From positions 1 through 64,000 of the IMG/VR virus record IMGVR_UViG_3300027759_000072: 64,000 bases of DNA; one strand, 5' to 3'. Origin of the DNA: a virus. Made by a program: the position numbers and the translations under genes. This document shows positions 58,071 through 64,000 of this stretch, in pieces. The notes beneath the pieces were generated by a model, which was not told the DNA's origin, ran no database searches, and saw only the letters and a list, made by a program, of their open reading frames with translations. Within the stretch, counting starts at the first letter, position 1. Every line of letters begins with the position of its first letter.

Positions 58071-58709
58071 ATGTCAATTGCATCATTATCGAGATTTACA
58101 GTACCGTTAGCTTCAGGACAATCAGCAGCCTCACAAGGTATGTTGATGCCAAAGCTAAAATATCGCTTTAGAATTATGTTTGAAAACTTTGGCGTTTCAT
58201 CAGGTACTACAGAACTAACCAAACAAGTTGCTACAGCAGTTCGACCAACTGTCACGTTTGCTAACCAAACTATTGGTGTTTATAACTCAACTGTTAACTT
58301 TGCCGGCAAACCAGTATGGTCATCTATGGCTATCAAATTACGTGATGATGTAACTGGTGCTGTAAGCAAACTAGTTGGTGAACAGCTACAAAAGCAGTTT
58401 GATTTCTTTGAACAAAGTTCAGCGGCGTCAGGCGGTGACTATAAGTTTACTATGCGTGTTGAAATGTTAGACGGCGGCAACGGCGCAACAACTCCACAAG
58501 TTTTAGAAACTTGGGAATGTTACGGTTGCTACATACAAGTGTCAAACTACGAAGCATTAGACTATACTGTACAGACACAAGCAGAAATTACTTTAACAAT
58601 TCAGCCAGACAACTGTGTACAAATTGGCGCTACTGCTGGAGTTGGTACACCTAACTTCAAACAAACACGTAGCACAAACATTACCGGCGGCGGCGGCCAG
58701 ATCGGTTAA
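58071..58709 (+). CDS. 19: Tail tube protein gp19
   Basis: Inner tail tube subunit. The 212-aa product matches the family: PKLKYRFRIMFENFGVSSGT (about residues 27-46), TKQVATAVRPTVTFANQTI, TVNFAGKPVWSSMAIKLRDD, then DGGNGATTPQVLETWECYGC, YIQVSNYEALDYTVQTQAEI. T4 gp19 is 163 aa; the extension here is mostly the Ser/Gly-rich N-terminus and the C-terminal tail ending TNITGGGGQIG. It starts 15 bases after the sheath gene and ends at a terminator, as expected for an 18-19 unit. Confidence 0.9.
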   Translation: MSIASLSRFTVPLASGQSAASQGMLMPKLKYRFRIMFENFGVSSGTTELTKQVATAVRPTVTFANQTIGVYNSTVNFAGKPVWSSMAIKLRDDVTGAVSKLVGEQLQKQFDFFEQSSAASGGDYKFTMRVEMLDGGNGATTPQVLETWECYGCYIQVSNYEALDYTVQTQAEITLTIQPDNCVQIGATAGVGTPNFKQTRSTNITGGGGQIG

Positions 58710-58714
58710 TAATT

Positions 58715-58737
58715 AGCCCACATGATGTGGGCTTTTT
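58715..58737 (+). terminator. Rho-independent terminator after gene 19
   Basis: Stem AGCCCAC / GTGGGCT (58715-58721 with 58727-58733), loop ATGAT, followed by TTTTT. Confidence 0.9.
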
Positions 58738-58772
58738 ATTGACTGTGTATTAACTGCGTAGTTTATTATTTA

Positions 58773-58780
58773 AATAAATA
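58773..58780 (+). promoter_or_regulatory. Late promoter box AATAAATA close to start codon
   Basis: One mismatch to consensus. Only five bases lie between the box and the ATG at 58786, with no ribosome site between, the same arrangement as at 2988/3000. Confidence 0.5.
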
Positions 58781-58785
58781 TTGTT

Positions 58786-59784
58786 ATGGCATTCATACCT
58801 AGTCAACATTTAAATCTTACTGAGGCAACTCAGTTGCGTGATCAACAACACGCGGCTCGTTTGTTCTCCGATGACGGTTTTAGATTATTACCTAAAACTA
58901 AATTTCTATACCATGTAGCGTTTAATATAAATCCTGCGGCGTTGAAGAGTATTGATCTTATACAGCGCCACAGAAATGAAATTAACATGTTAGTTAAAAG
59001 TGTAGACTTACCTTACTATACTATTAGTACTGAAACGTTAAATCAATATAATAGAAAGAAAAATGTGATGACAGGTCACAAGTATAATAATTTAAACATT
59101 AAATTCCATGACGATAATATGGGGCTAATAAATCAACTGTGGCAAAATTATTACAGCTATTATTTTGCTGATTCAACCCAAGCACAAAATGCTGGCGCAT
59201 ATAATAGAACAGCTACAAAAAATTCTAATTACATTTCTGGTAACTACGGGTTTGATAACGGCAGTATCCTACCGTTTTTTAATTATATAACCATTTATCA
59301 ATTAGCAAGACACGAATACGTTAGTTACAAATTAATTAATCCTATTTTTGCCAGCTGGAATCATAATCCATTAGATTCTGCTCAAGGAACACAAGTTAAC
59401 GACAATACTGCCGTAATTCAATACGAGGCAGTGGCTTATGGGTCAGGACAGATATCTGCAGGTGATCCAGAAGGCTTTGGAATAGAGCACTATGATACAA
59501 CACCTAGCCCGTTACAAGGCGGTGCAGGATTAACAACAGCAAGTCCGTCTTTTGTAAGCAACGGCGCTGTACAAAACAACGGACAAGCCTTTTTAGATAA
59601 CTTAACATCAACTGTCAATGGTTATCAAAATACAAAAGAGCCTGGCACCCAAGGTACCCCGGGACTATTGTCTAACTTAGTAAAATCTGCCCAGCAGGGC
59701 GTGAGCGGCATACAGGGTATTGCATTTCCAGTAGCAAATGCAATAACTAATACAATTGCCGCATTACCAGTTAAATTAGGTTAA
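58786..59784 (+). CDS. Baseplate/tail-tube-like protein (gp19/gp54-like)
   Basis: 332-aa protein. The N-terminal 240 residues carry a tail-tube-type pattern: LLPKTKFLYHVAFNINPAAL (about 35-54), NMLVKSVDLPYYTISTETLN (about 69-88), then KKNVMTGHKYNNLNIKFHDD and INQLWQNYYSYYFAD. Related proteins in T4-like phages start tube assembly at the baseplate (gp54) or form the tube itself. The C-terminal ~90 residues are Gly/Ser/Asn-rich, likely flexible. It follows gp19 behind a terminator and late-type box. Assignment to a particular T4 gene is uncertain. Confidence 0.55.
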   Translation: MAFIPSQHLNLTEATQLRDQQHAARLFSDDGFRLLPKTKFLYHVAFNINPAALKSIDLIQRHRNEINMLVKSVDLPYYTISTETLNQYNRKKNVMTGHKYNNLNIKFHDDNMGLINQLWQNYYSYYFADSTQAQNAGAYNRTATKNSNYISGNYGFDNGSILPFFNYITIYQLARHEYVSYKLINPIFASWNHNPLDSAQGTQVNDNTAVIQYEAVAYGSGQISAGDPEGFGIEHYDTTPSPLQGGAGLTTASPSFVSNGAVQNNGQAFLDNLTSTVNGYQNTKEPGTQGTPGLLSNLVKSAQQGVSGIQGIAFPVANAITNTIAALPVKLG

Positions 59785-59788
59785 CAAT

Positions 59789-60160
59789 ATGCCATCTATA
59801 AATTTACCTTACAACAACATAAATGACAGCAGTACAGAAGTTAAAAGTTTCTTTGACAAGTTCTTTGTTAATCAAATCAGCTTTCCAAGTAACCAAATTG
59901 ATGCAATTGTAGGCTTCTTTTTAAAACATGGATTTGATGCAGAAAGTGCTAGAAGTACAAGTATTGTATTATTAAATCAAGCTAGAGTTGATAATGTAAA
60001 CGTATTTGAATTAGTTGATTCATTAAAAAAATTAACTGAGATTCAATTAAGCCAAGTAGTTGCACAGGTACTAAATGCTTATAGAGAAAAAACTAGTTTA
60101 CTAGGTTATAGAATTGCACCATTAGTTGATACCTACGAATCACGAAACATATTAATTTAA
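59789..60160 (+). CDS. Conserved T4-like phage protein, unknown function
   Basis: 123-aa mainly helical protein: STEVKSFFDKFFVNQISFPS, QIDAIVGFFLKHGFDAESAR, STSIVLLNQARVDNVNVFEL, VDSLKKLTEIQLSQVVAQVL, ending APLVDTYESRNILI. I recognise this as a conserved protein next to tail and head-completion genes in marine T4-like phages but know no function. It is packed between the tube-like gene (4-base gap) and gene 4 (1-base gap), indicating one operon and probably a morphogenesis role. Confidence 0.6.
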   Translation: MPSINLPYNNINDSSTEVKSFFDKFFVNQISFPSNQIDAIVGFFLKHGFDAESARSTSIVLLNQARVDNVNVFELVDSLKKLTEIQLSQVVAQVLNAYREKTSLLGYRIAPLVDTYESRNILI

Positions 60161-60161
60161 T

Positions 60162-60593
60162 ATGGCTTCAAAATTTGCGCAAGGTAAATTCACAATGACT
60201 CGACCTGACAAGTATGTTGGTACAAAGATGCCAACGTACCGATCAAGTTGGGAATGGAGTTTTATGAGATTTTGTGATACAAACAAAAGTGTACAAAAAT
60301 GGGCTAGCGAAGCAATCAGTATACCTTACAGAGACCCGCTCACTAATAGAAATACAATATATGTGCCAGACTTTTTTATACAGTATGTAGATAAGAAAGG
60401 CAAGATGATTGTTGAATTAATCGAAATTAAACCAGCTAGTCAAACAATTTTAGAGCGTGTTGGGAAAAACAAATACAACCAAGCACAGTTCGTTAAGAAT
60501 CAGGCAAAGTGGGCGGCCGCGTCACTTTGGTGTCGTCAACAAGGTATAAAATTCCGTATACTTAACGAAAATGATTTATTCCAGCAGACTTAA
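60162..60593 (+). CDS. 4: Head completion protein gp4
   Basis: Acts after DNA packaging so that tails can join filled heads. The 143-aa product matches the T4 gp4 family in length (T4 about 150) and blocks: TYRSSWEWSFMRFCDTNKSV (25-44), WASEAISIPYRDPL, IYVPDFFIQYVDKKG (67-80) and VELIEIKPAS (84-93). The PD (69-70) and E-x-K (88-90) arrangement after an early Glu looks like a TnsA-type PD-(D/E)XK nuclease core. Nuclease-related activity on DNA ends is therefore possible, though this is inference. The start codon follows the preceding stop by one base. Confidence 0.85.
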   Translation: MASKFAQGKFTMTRPDKYVGTKMPTYRSSWEWSFMRFCDTNKSVQKWASEAISIPYRDPLTNRNTIYVPDFFIQYVDKKGKMIVELIEIKPASQTILERVGKNKYNQAQFVKNQAKWAAASLWCRQQGIKFRILNENDLFQQT

Positions 60594-60610
60594 TTGGCAT
60601 AAGTAATTGC

Positions 60611-61522
60611 ATGCCACATCAAGATCGCTCATCCATATCGTGTTTTAAACAAATCAATCCAGAATTTCAATATAAGATTATTAAATGGTACGAAGTTGGA
60701 ATCCTTGGCATAGGTACAGGCGGAAATCCGTTTTTTGATCTCTCTGATATTATTAACGTCGACTCTACCCAAGCTAGAGACGTTGAACAAGAGCTATTAC
60801 AAATTATAAAAAATCCTAAAGTATCTCATCACGCATACAACAGCACATACGTGCCTGAAGATATTAACAATCAAAAATATTTAACTTACTATGTATGGAG
60901 AGCTGAACAATACATTCCCGAAAATATTAGAGCTTCTTTAAAAACAAATATAGAAATAACCTCTTATGTATACAATACTGGTTTAGCAAAGCCTAGTTGG
61001 AATAATATGACGTTTATTATGAGGCCAAATCTTAATTCTAGAAATGCATCGGGGGCTGTTGACTTTACAAAAATTCAGTCTAACGGAGAAAGGATTGAAA
61101 ACACTCCATTGCTTGACAATTGGATTAAATCGTGGAACATTTTTGATGAGATAGGAAGAATTGTAATTTTTGAAAATTCTAAAAACAATCCAGTTTGTAT
61201 ACACCGAGATAGTGGATTATTACCTAGTAAGATGCATCATATTTCAATTCAATTTACTAAAAACAGGCCTGCTTTTGTATACGATGAGATAAAGAAAGAA
61301 AAAATCTATTATAATTGCCCAGTGTATACATTTAATGCCGCTGATAATCACGGTGTAGATACTGAAAGCGAAAATAAATTTACATTAAGAATAGACGGTG
61401 TGTTTAATTCAGAGTTTTGTAAAAAATTAGGATTAATAGACGGATATATTTGGACCTCACAATATAAGAGCGGATCTAAACTTAAAGATATACAGATTTT
61501 TGAACCTGACGAACGGCCCTAA
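60611..61522 (+). CDS. Putative 2OG-Fe(II) oxygenase, aspartyl/asparaginyl-hydroxylase-like
   Basis: 303-aa protein. The C-terminal half fits a dioxygenase core: VCIHRDSGLLPSKMHHISIQ (H198, D200), VYTFNAADNHGVDTES (H247) and KFTLRIDGVF (R260), the His-x-Asp...His...Arg order of 2OG-Fe(II) enzymes. The N-terminal 170 residues (SISCFKQINPEFQYKIIKWY...) are unassigned. There is no strong ribosome site. It lies between genes 4 and 16 in the late head operon. Substrate unknown. Less certain than the oxygenase at 49082, because the overall match is looser. Confidence 0.6.
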   Translation: MPHQDRSSISCFKQINPEFQYKIIKWYEVGILGIGTGGNPFFDLSDIINVDSTQARDVEQELLQIIKNPKVSHHAYNSTYVPEDINNQKYLTYYVWRAEQYIPENIRASLKTNIEITSYVYNTGLAKPSWNNMTFIMRPNLNSRNASGAVDFTKIQSNGERIENTPLLDNWIKSWNIFDEIGRIVIFENSKNNPVCIHRDSGLLPSKMHHISIQFTKNRPAFVYDEIKKEKIYYNCPVYTFNAADNHGVDTESENKFTLRIDGVFNSEFCKKLGLIDGYIWTSQYKSGSKLKDIQIFEPDERP

Positions 61523-61537
61523 CTGATAAGTATTAGT

Positions 61538-62026
61538 ATGAAAAAACTTGAAGAAATTTTAAATCTGCCAGCTAGTAAAGAACTTATCAAAGCAGAAGAA
61601 AAGAAAAAGCAAAAAGATATGGCCGCAAAGCCAGAAACTTTTTTACGTAGTATGGAAGAATTTGACAAAATATCTGCTAGTTTACCACAAGTTAAAGGAC
61701 TGGGAGATATTGCTGATGCAGAATTAGATGCACTTGCTCAACGTGCTACCGATGCATATGATGACCTAATGGACTTGGGCATGAACGTAGAAGCACGTTA
61801 TTCAAGCAGGATTTTTGAAGTAGCAGGCGGCATGCTTAAGAACGCTATTGATGCAAAATCAGCTAAAATTGACAAAAAACTTAAGATAATTGAGCTTCAA
61901 TTAAAAAAGCAAAAGTTAGATCAGGATGCTATTGGCGGAGAAGATCCCGGAATTAACATCAACGGTGAAGGATTTATTGTTACTGATCGTAATAGTTTAA
62001 TTGAAAAATTAAAGAATATGAAATAA
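61538..62026 (+). CDS. 16: Small terminase subunit gp16
   Basis: Regulates DNA packaging by the gp17 motor; forms rings around a coiled-coil hairpin. The 162-aa protein has a Lys/Glu-rich N-terminus (EELIKAEEK-type), LPQVKGLGDIADAELDALAQ (about 49-68), RATDAYDDLMDLGMNVEARY, FEVAGGMLKNAIDAKSAKID, and a basic helix KKLKIIELQLKKQKLDQD, then NGEGFIVTDRNSLIEKLKNM. This helical hairpin plan and the position two genes before gp17 support gp16. Length is close to T4 gp16 (164). Confidence 0.8.
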   Translation: MKKLEEILNLPASKELIKAEEKKKQKDMAAKPETFLRSMEEFDKISASLPQVKGLGDIADAELDALAQRATDAYDDLMDLGMNVEARYSSRIFEVAGGMLKNAIDAKSAKIDKKLKIIELQLKKQKLDQDAIGGEDPGININGEGFIVTDRNSLIEKLKNMK

Positions 62027-62029
62027 ATA
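62022..62029 (+). promoter_or_regulatory. Late promoter box AATAAATA overlapping gp16 stop
   Basis: AATAAATATAG spans the gp16 stop codon and lies 18 bases before the ATG at 62048; an ACAGGA ribosome site lies between. Confidence 0.55.
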
Positions 62030-62047
62030 TAGTAACAGGAATGTACA

Positions 62048-62659
62048 ATGAAATCATTTAAAGAATACCTAACAGAAAGCAAAAAAGTTTACGAATTTAA
62101 AATAAGATTTGCTGGCGAAATTAAACCAGAAAGTCTTAAAAAAATTAAAATGGCTTTAGAGCAATATAAACTTGAAAATTGCTCAGCACCTCGCAGAACC
62201 CCGATTCAAGAAAGTCCAATTGACTTCCCATCTTTAAAGAATACCAATGTTACTATTTTTGATGTTACATTAGCATATCCTACAACTAGTTTACAAGTTA
62301 AAAATGCTATTGCTAGTGCTGGATTCACTGATAGTAAAATTAGTGTAAGAAATTTAAAAGAAGAAGAAGAAGACGAACTTAATCATGAACATGACAACAA
62401 GTCAGGTGAAACACTATTAGGTAAAGATTACGAAGCAAATAATGATGGACAATCTTTAGTTGGTGAAAAACAAAAGATGGCATTATTAAAAGAATTAAGC
62501 AAATCTAAACATACCGGCAAAGAATATACCGGAGTCAACGATCAACTACTAGCAAAATCTGCACACAGAGAGTATGCTAAAGAGTCAAAGACTACAAAGA
62601 AAACAACAAGTACCGTAGGCAGCAAGAAAGTTAAATTGCCCACTACTAAAGGATTATAA
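62048..62659 (+). CDS. Probable internal head protein with capsid-targeting-like N-terminus
   Basis: 203-aa protein. The N-terminus MKSFKEYLTE-S closely resembles the capsid-targeting sequence of T4 internal proteins (MKTYQEFIAE-A) and ends in a gp21 cleavage motif (L-T-E). Residues about 14-110 form an alpha/beta domain (KVYEFKIRFAGEIKPESLKK, PIDFPSLKNTNVTIFDVTLA, YPTTSLQVKNAIASAGF). The remainder is charged and Lys/Ser/Thr-rich (KTTKKTTSTVGSKKVKLPT), apt for contact with DNA. The family is common and unannotated in marine T4-like phages. Packaging into the head and injection is inference from the N-terminus and the gp16-gp17 location. Confidence 0.6.
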   Translation: MKSFKEYLTESKKVYEFKIRFAGEIKPESLKKIKMALEQYKLENCSAPRRTPIQESPIDFPSLKNTNVTIFDVTLAYPTTSLQVKNAIASAGFTDSKISVRNLKEEEEDELNHEHDNKSGETLLGKDYEANNDGQSLVGEKQKMALLKELSKSKHTGKEYTGVNDQLLAKSAHREYAKESKTTKKTTSTVGSKKVKLPTTKGL

Positions 62660-62660
62660 T

Positions 62661-63278
62661 ATGAACTTTCAAGACCTACTAACAAAAATTAAAAACATTG
62701 ATGAAGGTAAATCAATGGAAGAGTGCGGAATGCCATTACCGGGTATTTCAATTGGAGGACCTAGGCCAGAGCAAGCTGATTCAGTAACAATGAATGTCAG
62801 CATGAATGGCAGTGGCGCAGGTGGTATCCGTGATTTAATGGGCATTTTAAAAAACATCGAAGACAGAGACCATAGTATAAGCCCAGCTGATATGCACGGC
62901 GATGACGAAATTATCATCGGCAGTACTAGCAAGTTTGATTCTCAAATGCAAGATCTAGAAGACGGATATGCTAACGAACCAAATCCTACAACTACCGGTA
63001 CAAATATAATTGACGGCGACGATTTAGCCAGTGACGGTAGAGAAGCACATAAAGTTAACGGTGGTGGGAACCCGATGCACGAATCATTAGTTGAAAAATT
63101 ATCAGCTATGTACAACGACATTAAAGAAGCTAAAGAAGATAAATTTGATGCACTAAAACATGTTAAGGATCCTACCAAAGGTGAGAAGACAGCAGCCAAA
63201 GATGTCAAACGTGGTAGCTATGCTGACCGTGCGGCCATGTTAAAATCAGCAGAAGCTGATGGTCGGCTAAAAGGCTAA
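62661..63278 (+). CDS. Probable internal virion protein, unknown function
   Basis: 205-aa protein starting one base after the preceding stop. The N-terminus MNFQDLLTKIKNIDE-G is again a short amphipathic helix ending in an I-x-E cleavage-type motif. Then come ECGMPLPGISIGG and TMNVSMNGSGAGGIRDLMGI (about 41-63), LKNIEDRDHSISPADMHGDD, a disordered acidic middle, and a basic C-terminus (KRGSYADRAAMLKSAEADGR). I recognise the 'ECGMP...VSMN..G..GI.DLM' pattern as a conserved companion of the preceding gene in T4-like phages. Function unknown. Confidence 0.55.
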   Translation: MNFQDLLTKIKNIDEGKSMEECGMPLPGISIGGPRPEQADSVTMNVSMNGSGAGGIRDLMGILKNIEDRDHSISPADMHGDDEIIIGSTSKFDSQMQDLEDGYANEPNPTTTGTNIIDGDDLASDGREAHKVNGGGNPMHESLVEKLSAMYNDIKEAKEDKFDALKHVKDPTKGEKTAAKDVKRGSYADRAAMLKSAEADGRLKG

Positions 63279-63294
63279 CTATTTTCTAGTATCC

Positions 63295-63322
63295 AAAAAA
63301 GGGCCTTTATGGCCCTTTTTTT
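63295..63322 (+). terminator. Rho-independent terminator before gene 17
   Basis: Stem AAAAAAGGGCC / GGCCCTTTTTT with TTTAT loop and T-run. A TGTAAATA late-like box (63324-63331) lies just after it, upstream of gp17. Confidence 0.9.
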
Positions 63323-63336
63323 ATGTAAATAAGCAT

Positions 63337-64000
<664 letters not shown>

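Overview
The window is a stretch of a large, T4-like (contractile-tailed) phage genome. The assignment rests on a recognisable set of T4-type morphogenesis proteins: prohead protease gp21, scaffold gp22, major capsid protein gp23, neck proteins gp13 and gp14, tail completion protein gp15, sheath gp18, tube gp19, head completion gp4, small terminase gp16 and the start of large terminase gp17, plus dNMP kinase gp1. Their sequence style, the giant beta-structured virion genes, and the scattered 2OG-Fe(II) oxygenases resemble marine T4-like phages (cyanophage/pelagiphage type). No host-specific marker such as a photosystem gene, and no tRNA gene, was seen, so the host cannot be named.

Layout. 1-3 kb: head genes 21-22-23, closed by a strong terminator. 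3-35 kb: a long plus-strand late cassette of tail fibre or other virion surface genes, including products of 1067, 1650, 1973 and 2894 aa, with small companion proteins, then three Cys/Gly-rich proteins interleaved with two tail-assembly-chaperone-like proteins. 35.4-39.2 kb: a minus-strand glycan-type module (GT9-like glycosyltransferase, SGNH hydrolase, NodU/TobZ-like carbamoyltransferase). 39.3-48.6 kb: a second plus-strand virion block ending in a 2619-aa protein. 48.6-52.8 kb: minus-strand gp14-gp15-2OG oxygenase-NUDIX. 52.8-64 kb: plus-strand gp13, gp1, gp18, gp19, a gp19/gp54-like protein, gp4, another oxygenase, gp16, two probable internal virion proteins, and gp17 running off the window edge. 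A small treble-clef/HNH-like gene lies on the minus strand overlapping the end of gene 1.

Regulation. A T4-type late promoter box (TATAAATA and one- or two-base variants) stands before many of the structural blocks, on both strands. Sigma70-like -35/-10 pairs are seen only before gene 1 and, more weakly, before the glycan module. Rho-independent terminators follow gene 23, the chaperone/glycan junction (bidirectional), gene 19 and the gene before 17. Two late leaders, before the 397-aa and 1650-aa proteins, carry several hairpins each.

How the parts fit. The core genes build capsid, neck and contractile tail. About 40 kb of the window encodes surface proteins built from a small set of repeated beta modules spliced into conserved backbones. 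This looks like a combinatorial host-recognition apparatus. The Cys-rich proteins, their chaperone-like partners, the glycan module and three oxygenases could process or decorate these proteins, but that link is inference.
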